From assembly GCF_036884655.1 (NCBI RefSeq), contig NC_088340.1, positions 5,415,501-5,479,500 of the forward strand: a stretch of DNA of 64,000 nucleotides, in the 5' to 3' direction. The stretch comes from Musa acuminata AAA Group. Its lineage: Eukaryota; Streptophyta; Magnoliopsida; Zingiberales; Musaceae. Below are positions 27,601 through 40,016 of this stretch, piece by piece; the first letter of the stretch is position 1; each line of letters starts with the position of its first letter. A program made the translations under genes and the position numbers. The notes under the pieces were generated by a model. That model was given only the letters and a program-made list of their open reading frames with translations, had not been told where the DNA came from and did no database searches.

Positions 27601-27929
27601 GGGTTATATTTGAAAATATATTATTAAGAAAAATAAATCATAATAAATTTATCATAATTCTTTTAGTATTTAAATAATATATTACCATGATTCTAGATCA
27701 TAAAAATTATGATATCATATGATTATGATTCTATCAAATAATGAGTATCATGATCTCAACATGATCTCCTATGTTATAAAATGATTTAGATGAATATTTT
27801 TTATATTTTATTATTAATTTAAAATTATATAATTGTTATATTTTATAATATCTCCCTATGTTATAAATTTATGTTTAATATTAATAAAATTAAAGTTACT
27901 CATTTCTTTCATTCTTTTCCCATCCTCTT

Positions 27930-28520
27930 AGCAAAGGAAAGGATCGTGTACAATACATGGAAATTAGAATAGGGTCCATTGAATTCTTCTAATCAAGAAT
28001 CCTTTATACAACATACATGTTTGGTTAATGATATCATGAGATACGTATTTGTAATTAAGGTAAAAAATAAAAATTATAAATAGCAATCATGAAAAAAAAA
28101 CTAGAAATTGCAATTAATAGCCATAGAACAAAAACAAACACTACAAGTAGCAATTATAATAGAAGAAAAACCAACTAAAAATTGCAAGTAGCCATAAGAT
28201 GAAGTATATGGATTTCATTCATTGGATTCAGTGAACTATATTCCGTGCAATCCATGGGATCTGTATTCTTTATCCGTCGTCCAAGCAAAGCAAAGGAAGT
28301 GGATCGCGTGCAAGTTTGGACCATGGTCCATTTAATTCCATACGTGTACATAACATCCTTGTAAATAATAAATGTTTGATAGATGATAGCAAGAGATACC
28401 TATTAGTAATTAAGATTTAAAATATAGAAATTAAAAGTAGAACGATGGAAAAAAAAAACAAAACACTACAAGTAGCAATTATATAAGAAAAACAAACTAA
28501 AAATTGCAAGTAGTAAATAT
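27930..28520. repeat. Dispersed repeat, two copies right of copia relic
   Basis: Two successive diverged copies (about 27930-28170 and 28230-28520) of the unit also seen at 25108-25350. Each ends in an A-rich tail with caaacactacaagtagcaattata. No coding sense. Confidence 0.6.
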
Positions 28521-28681
28521 AGAAAAAAAAAACCCTAACAAGGGGTAAATTCATTTGGAAGAACCTCTAATTGTATCCTTTTTTTTTTTTGTGTGTGTTT
28601 CCTTTCATAGTATCTCTATTTTCAAAGAACCCTTAATTTTCAAAATAACAAACGTAAAATTCAACTATTCTTTTATCATTT

Positions 28682-28685
<4 letters not shown>

Positions 28686-28730
<45 letters not shown>
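28686..28730. repeat. (CT)n microsatellite
   Basis: About 45 bases of uninterrupted CT dinucleotides, 1.4 kb upstream of CYP735A. Confidence 0.98.
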
Positions 28731-28732
<2 letters not shown>

Positions 28733-29996
28733 ATTTTCATAACCATTATTTGTGTCAACTCTCTCGATATTGAGTGACACATTCTTCATCTTTTCTTTAA
28801 AAATATTTCTTAATATTAGGCTTTAATAGGGAGAAAGAGAAGAAGACTTGAAATTTTAAAAATATATATGTTATAAAGTCAACACAAGATTAATATGATT
28901 TGATACTTTCCATCTACATCTATGAATAATATTAAATTCTTAAAATCAATTAGAAAGTCCTTAAATTCTTAGAGAGCACCTATATAAACAAACACACCAA
29001 AACCTAAATACATTATATATTTATAGAATAATCAAATCCTTATTTTTAGAATTTTCTTGATTCACTGAGACACTTTCTCCAAGGATTGGAAACCCCAAAA
29101 CACTTGCCCATCCCAACACTTAAACAATGACTAGTTTAAATGTATTGTAATTTTGATTAGCTTAATTCTATTGCCATGTAATGATTCTTTGTATGTTTGG
29201 TACATCCATTTGAGTCAGCCTGCACACGACACGCTAACACTCTATCGGTTTTCCATAATAGTAGCACACACTGAGATTGCAGAAATCGATAACGTATGAC
29301 GATCGTATACAAAGTGGTCGGTCCCCTTTGTTGTGAGCTTACATAGTAGGATCAAGCGAAGAGGGAAGGGAAGGTGTTGATGGCAGTGAAACAAGATGCA
29401 TATAAGACCAGACCCCGATTCATGTATGATAGTGCCGTCCCATCACGGCCAGTTTGTGTTGACCAATACAGTGACACTCAAAACAGGAATCCTTGTCATG
29501 TCACTCCATGTTTAAGCCATTCGGTAACTTTTACAAAGAAAGGTTTCAAGGAAAACAGTGGAAAATGGAATGCGGTCAATTCCTTGTGGGAGGGAGATTT
29601 AGTGGGTCGGATGCGATGAACAAAGAGATACTGCTGCCGGAGCATTTCCCTTTGCTGCTTGTTACCTCAAACGTCAGTGGAAGCACAAAGGCAACCACAC
29701 AATGCATGGGAGAATAAAGTCAATGGAAGCATGTAGATGAGTCGGTCAAAATGTGCAGTGAGATGTTCCCTCTTTGATGCAAGGTTAAGGCCTTTTGCAT
29801 ATAACGTGGGATTCGCTGCTAATGGCTAAATCTTTTCTGGGATGTAGTGCATTAATTCTGGGGGTAGCAGATAGATAATGATTAGGATTCCTTCATTCAT
29901 TACATCGAAAAAGTGTGGAGAGTCGTCATCTCATCTACCTTACTGGGGCATGCAGTCATACACCGATGCATCATCCTCCCCCCCCCCCCTCCCTCC
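28731..29996. other. Intergenic, far promoter of CYP735A
   Basis: AT-rich DNA with no recognisable gene. Two overlapping short open frames at 29374-29717 have no domain and ordinary intergenic composition. Confidence 0.5.
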
Positions 29997-30130
29997 GTCT
30001 CTCTCTCTCTCTCTCCATAGATTTGTGCTTTTATTTAATGAAGGAAGTATACTTCGATCGAGGTTTATAAAGAGGAGCCACCGAGTGTGTTTGTGGCTGG
30101 TCTTAAACCCTTCTTCCCTTCTTCCTTCTT

Positions 30131-30156
30131 CTCTCTCTCTCTCTCTCTCTCTCTCT
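30131..30156 (+). promoter_or_regulatory. (CT)n tract in CYP735A leader
   Basis: A run of CT dinucleotides ends 12 bases before the CYP735A start codon, and a second one lies at about 29998-30015. GA/CT repeats are the known targets of plant BBR/BPC GAGA-binding proteins. A regulatory role here is inference. Confidence 0.45.
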
Positions 30157-30168
30157 AGATTTGTATCC

Positions 30169-32193
30169 ATGGGTGTCATACTGCTGATAACAGGCCTGGT
30201 TCTTCTTATCTTTATTCTGAGAGCAGCATGGGTCACTTTCTCCTGGTACTACTGGATTCCTAGGCGAATCAGGAGGGTTATGGCAAAGCAAGGAGTTCAT
30301 GGCCCCAAGCCAAAATTCCTGGTTGGGAACCTCAAAGACAGCGCTGCCCTCGTCACCAGCTCGACTTCTTCTGACATGGAATCGATCAGCCATGACATCG
30401 TTGGCCGTCTGATGCCTCATTATGTCCTCTGGTCCAAACTCTACGGTACTCCAATCTCCTCTCCCGCCCTCTCTCTCTCTCTCTCTCTCTCGTTCATGGA
30501 GGTATGCATCATCTTGTCTGACGAAGGTTTGGGTCGCCGGCGAGTGCATGTACAGGGAGGACATTCATATACTGGTACGGCAGTGAGCCGCGGTTGTGCC
30601 TGACGGATCCTGACATCATCAGGGAGCTCCTCTCCTCCAAATATGTGCAGGTCTCTGGCAAGTCCTGGACCCAGCGGCAAGGGTCGAAGCACTTCATTGG
30701 GCAGGGTCTGTTGATGGCTAATGGCAGCAACTGGAACCACCAACGTCACGTCGTCGCCCCGGCCTTCATGGCAGACAAGCTAAAGGTACGCATATCACTA
30801 CAAACATCCTGCGCATCGTTTTGGATAGACGACAACTGTCGGTCTCAACGAAAAAATATGATGGCATTATCACCAGACTCGTGTTGGGTACATGGTGGAC
30901 TGCACTAATAGACTCATCACATCTCTGCGCGATGCTGTCGGGTCCGGCAACGATGAGGTGGAGATCGGAGCCTACCTGACTCGGCTAACCGGAGATATCA
31001 TCGCCGGCACCGAGTTCGGCAGCAGCTACGAGAATGGAAGGCAGATATTCCAGCTCCTTGAGCAACTGCAAAACCTCACGGCTCGAACCAGCCGCTACAT
31101 TTGGATTCCAGGTAACAGGTGAGTCTCGTTTCACGTACTCTTTGATGCATTCATTCCTCTTCACGTCCCTCCATCTCCGACATGTCGATCTATCACTGTC
31201 TGCAACTCCAGTTGGCTTTTTGATTCTGGCAACTGGCATCCACATCGAACAGCAGACTCGCATTGTTTATTCCGGTCTTTGAGCCTAATGTTTGATTGTT
31301 TGCAGGTTCTTTCCTAGTAAGTTCTCCAGGGAGATCAAGGAGTTGAACAGGAAAGTGGGGAAACTGCTGATGGACTCCATTCAGAGCCGCAGAGATGTCG
31401 CCGAGATCGGAAGGAGCTCGTCGTATGGCAATGGCCTGCTCGCGACGCTGTTAGCTGAGACCCAGAAGAGGACTAATGGGTTTAGCTACAGCCTCCAATT
31501 AGTGATCGACGAATGCAAGACCTTTTTCTTCGCAGGACATGAGACTTCGGCTCTACTCCTTACCTGGGCCATGATGCTCCTCGCGACGAATCCGGCATGG
31601 CAGGAGAAGGCCCGTGCTGAGGTAGCTCAAGTTTGCGGCGACGACCCTCCATCGTGGGAACATCTTCCCAAGCTCACCGTGGTAAGCAATTCACCCACCT
31701 GGATCAGGAAGCCCTTGCAAAGATCAATACGTTTGGGCTTACATTGCATCTGCTTCTGCGTCCGTCGCAGCTGAACATGATAATTAACGAGACGCTGAGG
31801 CTGTATCCGCCGGCGAGCCTTCTGCCACGGATGGCATTCGAGGACATCAAGCTGGGCGACCTTCACATTCCAAAGGGCCTGTCGCTTTGGATCCCGGTGC
31901 TGGCGATCCACCATGACGAGGAAATATGGGGCAGGGATGCGCATGAGTTTAAGCCGGAGAGGTTCGCCGGAAAATCCTTTTCTATAAACCGATACTTCCT
32001 GCCCTTCGCTTCGGGGCCCCGAAACTGTGTGGGTCAGACCTACGCCATGATGGAGGCCAAGATAGTCTTGGCCATGCTCCTCTCCAGCTTCAGCTTCACC
32101 ATCTCTAAGAACTACCGGCACGCGCCGATCAACGTCCTCACATTGAGGCCCAAGCATGGCGTTCCCATTCACCTGACACCCCTCAAGCCATAG
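30169..32193 (+). CDS. CYP735A: Cytochrome P450 CYP735A, cytokinin trans-hydroxylase
   Basis: CYP735A enzymes hydroxylate the isopentenyl side chain of iP nucleotides to give trans-zeatin forms, on the ER membrane. Five exons (30169-30445, 30556-30785, 30877-31118, 31306-31681, 31771-32193) join in frame to 515 residues, the normal family length. Residues 3-27 form the N-terminal membrane anchor, followed by WIPRRIRRVMAKQGVHGPKP. Landmarks are GQGLLMANGSNWNHQRHVVA (C helix), SRRDVAEIGRSSSYGNGLL, AGHETS in the I helix (326-331), ETLR of the ExxR motif (382-385), PERF (438-441), and FASGPRNCVG with the haem Cys at 461. Overall it resembles Arabidopsis CYP735A1/A2 more than CYP734, CYP709 or CYP714. 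An in-frame ATG exists upstream at 29878, but it would add a low-complexity CT-encoded extension; 30169 gives the classic anchor. Confidence 0.94.
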
Positions 32194-32396
32194 CAAATCT
32201 TGCGAAGAGAATGTAAAGCAATATGAGTTCCATGCAATACAAACTCGCCTAATAAGATTAGGTTAGATCGTCAGTTGTGCATTTTGAAGCACATCTGATA
32301 AGAACGATCAAGTTTTCTTCATCCATTTTGAGATGTTTGATATGTCTCTGAAATGAATATTCGATATGCTTTCCAAAAGTAAAAAGAAATTGCAAT

Positions 32397-32397
<1 letters not shown>

Positions 32398-32440
<43 letters not shown>
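32398..32440. repeat. (CT)n microsatellite
   Basis: Forty-three bases of CT repeat about 205 bases after the CYP735A stop, possibly at the end of its transcript. Confidence 0.98.
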
Positions 32441-32444
<4 letters not shown>

Positions 32445-32823
32445 AAACAATGCGGAAGGCAATGCAGTTAGGGACAGAGAAGAGTGGATAAGCCCCATAA
32501 AGCTGTAAAGAAATAGCTGAGCTGCATGTGAGACATCTTCTGATGCACAACACAACGTTTATTATATTCTCCCACGACATGTTAAAATTAGTGTCAAGTA
32601 CTCAGCTTTGACTTAAAATATGGAAGGCTGCATAACAACGTCCTCAGGTTTACTGCACTCTCAGTATCTTTATGGCTGCAAATCCGCTCAACCAACAGTC
32701 CTTTCCACCCAATTTAGTGATTCTACTAGCAACCATTTGTCAGATCGTTCAGAGTCAACGCAAGAAATCTTACTGTCTCTTCAGGTAAAGTCAATTTTCT
32801 TTTACCAGTAAGCAGTTCCCCAT

Positions 32824-32936
32824 GTCTCTCTGCTTCTGACTATAGCAGTCAAGTGTTCTCCATCAGCTCCATCAATCTCTCTGCTTTTGACTTTTGCAGT
32901 CAAGTCTTCTCCATCTAACTCTCTGCTTTTGACGAA
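32824..32936. repeat. Short degenerate tandem repeat
   Basis: Two copies plus a partial third of a unit of about 45-55 bases built on ctctctgcttttgac, gcagtcaag and ttctccatc. Not coding. Confidence 0.6.
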
Positions 32937-35900
32937 CGTCAACGCAACAATTGTGAGGATCAAAATGCTACATATTATGCACAAGCAGGAGAGTCAAAAT
33001 GAGTGCAATGCCAAGTAAGAAGTCGAACCCAATCGACCCCGTTCATAGTACTTGCATCATCTAATAAGTGGGCAACTTGTTGGCATCCGCAGGCATAAAA
33101 CACGGAACTAATAGCTGTGACTTTATGCAATACATACAGATCTGAACAAGCTGTAGAAACACTCAGCATAGAAATTATTATCCTCGACTCACATCATCCG
33201 TGCTGCATGCATGTTTACTCTCCTGGAGCTGTAGCTTGTACCAAAAAGAAATCCAAAACAATTCCGGGATTGATTCCATCGTTGGATTTGATGAATACTT
33301 AAGTAGCAGTCAAACCAAGGGATAGTGTAAGCTTAGGGTGGCATAGATTCTTGTGGGCTTGCACAGAGAAGGCCACAGTATTGATGAAGGTGGAGATGTG
33401 ATGATGGCCAATCAAGAGATATGATTCTTTGGGGGGGAAAGGAAAGGAATGGGGAGCCGGAGATGGTATGTGAACTGGCCACCACGCACTCACTCTTACA
33501 TTATTCTCGATCTACATTGGCCTGTGAGGTTAATTATTGTGATAAGGACAGAGGAAGACATACCATTATAATGATTAGAAGGCAACGAGCTCATCATCAA
33601 TGCTTTCTTTTGCACGAGTGGGTGGGCGAAGTGTGATCAAAAGGGAGAGGCAATATACAAGTGAAGGATCGCGATGCCTCGTGCACCAAAAGGTTCCTCC
33701 GGAGGGCTTTTGCCAACACCCATTGCGCAAGCTATGGGTGCCAAACAGTGGATGGACACGCACTGCCTACTGCTAGAAAACAGGCAGGCAGGCATGCACA
33801 TAGATTGCAGAAGCCATTGTTTAGTACTCTTCTTCACTCGAGGAGAGAGACACACACACTTCTGCTCTCCATTTCCTCTTTGCCTTTTCTACTGCAGATG
33901 GCCTTCACCTCCTTCCACTCCTTTTGGTAGAACTCAAAAAACTACAATATATAAATATATGATATATATTAATCGAAGAGTGAGCAAGAAATAATGCCTT
34001 ATTAAGCACTATTTTATCAACTTAAGATTCGAAAAGACGATTAAACTTTGAAGGAATGATTATACGTAAATTCTCTTTATATGTGATGTAGATAGCTAAG
34101 GTGTGTAATCTTATTTTTTGACTTTTGATCAGAACTAATCTGATTTGAAACCTATGGATACTGAAGTGGCCTATGAAAAATTCATAGTGTTCTTCCCTTT
34201 GAGAAAAGGAATGGTCAGAACGAGTCAGGTAACTTTTTGTTTTACTTTTGAGCCCAGTGAATCGAGTCAACATGACTAAATAATTGGATCTCACGTTTGC
34301 ACTGATTTGGGATGGGAATTTTATTGAGATTTTATGAATCAAGATCTTGAAGAGGAATACTTAGTTAAAGAAGTATGATGATTGAGAATCTTTTGTTCAT
34401 ATGACTTGAAATAAAAGAATTAGGAGGATCAATTACCAACAAAATCACAGCAGCAAACTCATTGGAAATGCAAGATATTTTATCAGATCTCATGATGCAA
34501 ACTGAATATTTCTTGGAATGATCACCAAAAGAACTATCCATCCTAAAGTATAAACATTTTATTTATCTCCTTTTTCCAAGAAACAAATCTGGACAATTGT
34601 CATTGGTTTTGATAATTAATTTATTAACTTCATAAACCCATATTATTAGGTCAAAATACTTGGTTTTGGATTAATGATGATAAATCTACTCTAATTTGAT
34701 CTACTTTATTCTTAGTCGTAAATATTTTATCTACTTCAGATTTCTCATAAAATTCTAAAACCTTACTAACTCTATACAATAATGTGTTTGCACCTCGGGG
34801 GGTTGATTCTAATATCATTTGTCATGATTCATTTCTGATGATTTAATTTACTCATTGATTTAACATACGAGTGTTAAATAATTAAGAATTAATAAAAAAA
34901 AAATCTATGTTGTTAAGATGGATATATCAATATACTACGAAAAATAAAAAATAAATTATTTTTTATTTATAAGCAATCGTGTGATAAGATGATACGAGGA
35001 GAGAGAGATATATATATAAGAAGATGTAAAAGGACTTTAAAAGAAACTATAAATTAATATTTAAATAATTTAAATTTAATTAAATATATAATTTTTTAGC
35101 CAACTCTAAAACTTAAGGTTGTGTTGTTAATATAATTATTGATTTGACATGCCAAAAAATATATGACCTAAATTTATTTGAACATCAGCTATGAATCATC
35201 AAAATAATATAGATTAACGTAATTGGTCTCTCATGTCCTTCGCATTTAATAATAATAATAATAATAAGAGAATCATTCATATAAACCAAAACAGTCGATC
35301 ACTGTATTAGAGTTCCTCCAAAGAAAACATCATCAATCCCAGTGTTGACACTTCAAAATCTAATAGTAAAAGACCTGTCGCGATTTGAACTAACCAATCT
35401 CCATGAGACTAAAACCTGAGTGTCACAGTGCCTTCACGAAACAAACACAATCGATCTCAGGGTGGTCACTTTCAGATCCTGCATGATAAGCCCGCGAGAA
35501 TCTGGTCGTCCACCTGCCCAGTGGTGATGCAAGTCACTCCGCAATGAACTCGAAAGAAGACATAGACACTGTCAAAGGAAGCTTCCCAAAGAGAGGGAAA
35601 CAACAAGTGCTGCTACAGCAATGCCTACGAGAGGTACCCTCACGTGCGACATTGACTTCACAAGGTGCAGTCCTTATCTGTTCCTCCATCATGGTTTGGA
35701 GGACATGAGAGAGCTGAGGAGCTTCTTCACTTGTTCTTCTGCTATTCTTTCATTCTTGCCATTGGAAGGCCAATATACTTGATTGATTGGTGGCTTGTGG
35801 CCACTCCACCACGGAGGGTTTGACGAGAGATGCTGCTTAGAGGTTTATGATGCCCATCCCAATCCTTTGTTATCTCGAGTTTGACTTGTGTTAGCTTCTT

Positions 35901-36507
35901 TCTCTTTCTCCTACGCCCATCCATTGTGTCAAGCTGGTGATGTCTGCTGCTCACTTCACATGAAGCCTGTCTCTGTCCGACAATGAGATCGAGTAGTATG
36001 TGTTGGAGCAGTATATATCGAAATTTATTATGAAAACCAACATAATTATACAGAAAAATAAAAAAAAATCATGTGCACGAATCATCTAATGAACCTTTAA
36101 ATTATATAGTAAATGGATAAAATTCAAGAAAAAAATCTGAAGAATTCGACTTGTATTATCTTTCTTACGAGCATGATTATGAAGTGACTCGATTTTGTTT
36201 CCTCCAGTAAATCAAATGATAAAATAAAATTAAACATAAAAGAAGAGGCATATTTTTATTCATCTCAACTAAGGTTATTTAGAACTCTATTTATAGAACT
36301 TGAAAAATATCTTAAATCCACATATTAAAAGATTATACATTTTTCATTAAGGTAATTGTTTTAGAATTTCTCCAACTAGAATTATGATTGAAAAATATAT
36401 CATAGTTATGTTTAAAAAAATATCAAAATTATGATTTGAATTACCGATATAAATAAGAGAAGATGATTGAACCACACATATTATCTTTCTTGTTCAAGTC
36501 ATATATA

Positions 36508-36546
<39 letters not shown>

Positions 36547-38397
36547 AGATTGATAATTATCTTGAGATTTCCAAAGCTCACGGAAAAGAAATCATAGTAT
36601 GACAAAAATTTAGAAATTAAGATTTATTTTTTCTATAAATATATTTTAAGATGTGATTAGTACTTTGAGTATCCTTGAATTCTCTATAGGGGGTGTCTAG
36701 AGAGGGTGCTCTCTGAGATTTCTAAAGAGAATAGAGGAAAATATTATTATTTTTTTTATAAATTAATGTAAGAGGATATATATAAGGGTGGAGAAAACGA
36801 TATTGTAATTGATCTCACACGATTAATAATTTATTTTTTTCATGAATACATAGAAAAATCTCGAATTACATTAATCTTGAATCGTCTTTATAGCATGCAC
36901 TTTATTTAGTTGATCAATTTCTCTTCTGATTTTTAAAGAATAAATCAAGATACAAAGTTAACTCTCTAACCTATTTAAATCAGATTCAAATATTTTCTTA
37001 TTGGATTTGAGATAGTTGGGTTCAAATTCAAATGCAAATTTGTGTGTGTTACTTATTTCTCCAATTAGTGGTGCAATTATATTCGAACAAGTCACCAAAC
37101 GAAAGTACCAATGAAGACAAACCTCACTACATCCTGTGAGAACTCATGTGTCAATGGGTGAGTAGGTCTACAGTCACATTAACCTAACCCATTAAATGTG
37201 TCATAATGGGATCTAACCAGTGTCTAAAAGATTTAAAACTATATACTTTTTATTCATCATTGCGTCTCTTAATTAATCTAAATTATATCTTGTATATAAA
37301 CGGTATAAATATTGTATATAAACAATAATAACACTTTTAGTCTCGCTAGTATTATTCTAAGCCAACCTTTAATATCAATTTAAAATGAAGAAAAGAAATC
37401 ACCCAATAATTTAAGTTAATCTAAATCCAAATTCAAATCTCCCAATCATCTATTCTAACATTGTTTTACGAATAATATATAATGTATTATCCGTGAAAAG
37501 ATAGTATCACATATTTACATATGTTTAGTGTTTTTTTAATATCGAGATATAAGCATGATCGATAGATACTTACAATGTAACTGATACCTTGATGCTATAT
37601 GATCGACACACTAAGACGATGTTGCTCGTCATATTTATGATTATTGTAAGTTCTTTGGATTCGATGTAATATGATTCTATTAGTGATATTAAGGTACGTC
37701 TTTGTGTGTTTCGTCCTCTCTATAACACAAATTCAAATACACTAAAATGCTAGTTGATATCTCGTAACTAATACTAACTTAAGTTTGACATCTTATAGAT
37801 CGAGAGAATTTGAATAATTTTTTTTGTTAAAAATAAATAATAGGATATCGGTTGGCTTCGAGTCAGCATCGGAATTGGACAGCTAAAATTGGCATTAACA
37901 CTTTTAAACATCAAAGCCATATAAACATCAACAACATAATTAGGCATGGAATTAAGGCATTAAATCGGCTACGGTGGCCCATCATCACTCAATGATGAAC
38001 ACATAGGGTGGGGAAGCAGCTCGAAGGCAGGGGAACATAGGTTCGTGGGGGGTGCGAAGAAGGCTTACTATTAGATTTATAGTCGGCCTGCATGCAATGA
38101 AGATACCGAGTTGTGCGTCCTGAGAATTGAATGCGAGCTCAGTTAGATTCTCCCCATTCGAATGCTTTGAAGCCATATCGCGAAAACGCCATTATCATAC
38201 CAGCTCAGGCCATCACAATGCATTCATAACATCAACCAGACGTGGTACAGTAACATGCCATGCCACTGTTCTGTCGTACCCCCAACACAGAATATTAAAG
38301 ACGCCATGAAGACTGGCCGAGGACACTGTAGATATGACATAAAGAAGAGAGAGAGGATGGATTGATGGACGCATGAGAGGGGGTGAAAGCGGTGGAA
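32937..38397. other. Long AT-rich intergenic region
   Basis: No gene was recognised between CYP735A and the KCS gene. It includes an (AAT)n run at about 35248-35267 and a (TA)n tract at 36512-36544. A less AT-rich patch at about 35340-35960 has only a 60-70 codon minus-strand frame without recognisable homology. The last few hundred bases probably hold the KCS 3' UTR. Confidence 0.55.
36512..36544. repeat. (TA)n microsatellite
   Basis: Thirty-three bases of uninterrupted TA repeat in intergenic DNA. Confidence 0.98.
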
Positions 38398-39897
38398 TTA
38401 TAGCAGCTTTACGACCTCGGGGATGTGCACGGGATAGCGGTGAATGCAGTCGGACCAGGGGCCGTCGACGGGGGTGGCGACGGTGCGTAGGGAACGCCAC
38501 ACGGCGCTGTTGCACTTGAAGCCGCTGCCGAAGCCGATCATCCAGACGCGGTCGCCGCGGCGCATCCGGCCCTTGGCCTCGATGTAGCCCAGCTCGTACC
38601 ATAGCGAGCTGCTCGACGTGTTGCCGAAGCGGTGCAGCGCCATGCGGGACGCCTCCACGTGGGCCGCTGACAGCCTCAGGTTGAGCTGCAGCTCGTCGAT
38701 CACCGCCCGCCCGCCGGCGTGGATGCAGAAGTGCTCGAACGCCCGTTTGAAGTCCGGGATGTACGGCTTCCAACCCCGGGAGCCCAGCAGGCGCCGCGCC
38801 ACCAGGCTGGCCAGGAAGCGGAGCTGCTCCGTGACCGGCAGCACCAGCGGTCCCACGTCCGTGATGTTGGACCGCAGCGCCTCGCCGGCGATGGCCATTA
38901 GGTCCTTGGAGAGTTTGATCCCGGAGTTGCCGTCCCCGTCCTCCTCCTCGTAGACGCAGCGGTACGCCCGGTCGTCGGCGCCCTTGTGGGTGCGCACCAC
39001 GTGGAGGAGGCGGTACTTGGCGCGGGCCCGCTCCCGGCGGCGGTTGGAGAGGAGCACCGCCGCGGCGCCCATGCGGAAGAGGCAGTTGGGGAGGAGCATC
39101 GACCGCTCGTTGCCGGCGTAGTAGTTGGGCGTGATAATCTCGGTGGAGACGACGAGCGCGTACGAGTTGGGGTGCGCCTGGAGGAGGTCGCGGGCGAGGT
39201 CGACGGAGATCAACCCCGCGCTGCACCCCATCCCGGAGAGGTTGAAGCTCATGATGTTGCTGCGCAGCTTGTACTTGTTGATGATCATCGCGGACAGCGA
39301 CGGCGTCGGCGAGAAGAGGCTGCAGTTAACGACCAGGATGTCGATGTCCTTGGGCTTGAGGCCCGTCTTGGCGATGAGGTCGTCGATTGCGGAGAAGATT
39401 ACCAGGTGGGCCTCGGCCCGGGACGCCTCCATGGAGGGGCACGGTGGGATATAATGGTTGGCCGGCGGGAGGCAGGTCTCCTCGCCGAGGCCCGACCGCT
39501 CCAGGATGCGCACCTGGAACCGGACGCTCTTCTCGTCAAAGAAGGGCATCAGGCGGGCGTGCTCGAAGAAGGTGGCGAAGGGCACGCGGCAGTTCCTTGC
39601 CGGCTGGAAGCAGGCATAGTCGACCAGGTACACCGGGCGCGGCCGCGACATGAAGTAAGCGGTCGCGACGAAGACGACGAGGAGGACGGTGCACAAAGCG
39701 TGGATGGCATTGATGCCGAGGGACCTCCAGAGGGAGACGAGCTCGTCCGGGCCGATCTTAGCCGCCTCCAAGAAAGCGGCCACCATGACAGGAATGAGGA
39801 GGAAGGTGAGCATGTGGTTGGCCAGGTACTGGTACCCAAGCTTGACGTACTTGAGCTTGATGGAGCTCAAGAACTGCGGCAATGGCTCAGCCGGCAT
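38398..39897 (-). CDS. KCS6: 3-ketoacyl-CoA synthase, KCS6/CER6-like
   Basis: This is the condensing enzyme of the ER fatty-acid elongase, joining malonyl-CoA to long acyl-CoAs to make very-long-chain precursors of cuticular wax. A single uninterrupted frame encodes 499 residues, the family length. Two N-terminal membrane spans (about 30-46 and 66-83) precede SRPRPVYLVDYACF. The FAE1/CUT1-type condensing domain follows, with RILERSGLGEETCLPP, NCSLFSPTPSLSAM, catalytic Cys225 in SGMGCSAGLISVDLARDLLQ, His393 in HFCIHAGGRAV and Asn426 in RFGNTSSSSLWYE. The N-terminal KLKYVKLGYQYLANH and C-terminal IPEVVKL match the CER6/CUT1 (KCS5/KCS6) clade rather than KCS11 or FAE1; the exact orthologue is inferred. 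GC-rich coding leaves long antisense frames open, which are shadows. Confidence 0.95.
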   Translation of the reverse strand: MPAEPLPQFLSSIKLKYVKLGYQYLANHMLTFLLIPVMVAAFLEAAKIGPDELVSLWRSLGINAIHALCTVLLVVFVATAYFMSRPRPVYLVDYACFQPARNCRVPFATFFEHARLMPFFDEKSVRFQVRILERSGLGEETCLPPANHYIPPCPSMEASRAEAHLVIFSAIDDLIAKTGLKPKDIDILVVNCSLFSPTPSLSAMIINKYKLRSNIMSFNLSGMGCSAGLISVDLARDLLQAHPNSYALVVSTEIITPNYYAGNERSMLLPNCLFRMGAAAVLLSNRRRERARAKYRLLHVVRTHKGADDRAYRCVYEEEDGDGNSGIKLSKDLMAIAGEALRSNITDVGPLVLPVTEQLRFLASLVARRLLGSRGWKPYIPDFKRAFEHFCIHAGGRAVIDELQLNLRLSAAHVEASRMALHRFGNTSSSSLWYELGYIEAKGRMRRGDRVWMIGFGSGFKCNSAVWRSLRTVATPVDGPWSDCIHRYPVHIPEVVKLL

Positions 39898-40006
39898 CTT
39901 CTAATCTTTCCAGCTAAACAAGGCAAGATCGAAAAAGGAGTGCAAACAGTCGAATCGGGCGAGACGCAGCGCTCCTCGATACCTAGTAGAAGAAGCAACG
40001 GTACGG

Positions 40007-40016
40007 GGATTTATAG
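40007..40016 (-). promoter_or_regulatory. TATA box of the KCS gene
   Basis: The minus strand reads tctataaatc about 110-119 bases upstream of the KCS start codon, giving a leader of about 80 bases. The spacing is typical of a plant promoter. Confidence 0.6.

Noticed and set aside
35742..35954. 70-codon minus-strand frame with a basic start
   Set aside because: Composition looks gene-like, but there is no homology, promoter or partner exon that I can support.
38213..39226. 337-codon minus-strand frame overlapping KCS in another frame
   Set aside because: Out-of-frame Arg/Pro-rich reading of the KCS coding sequence.
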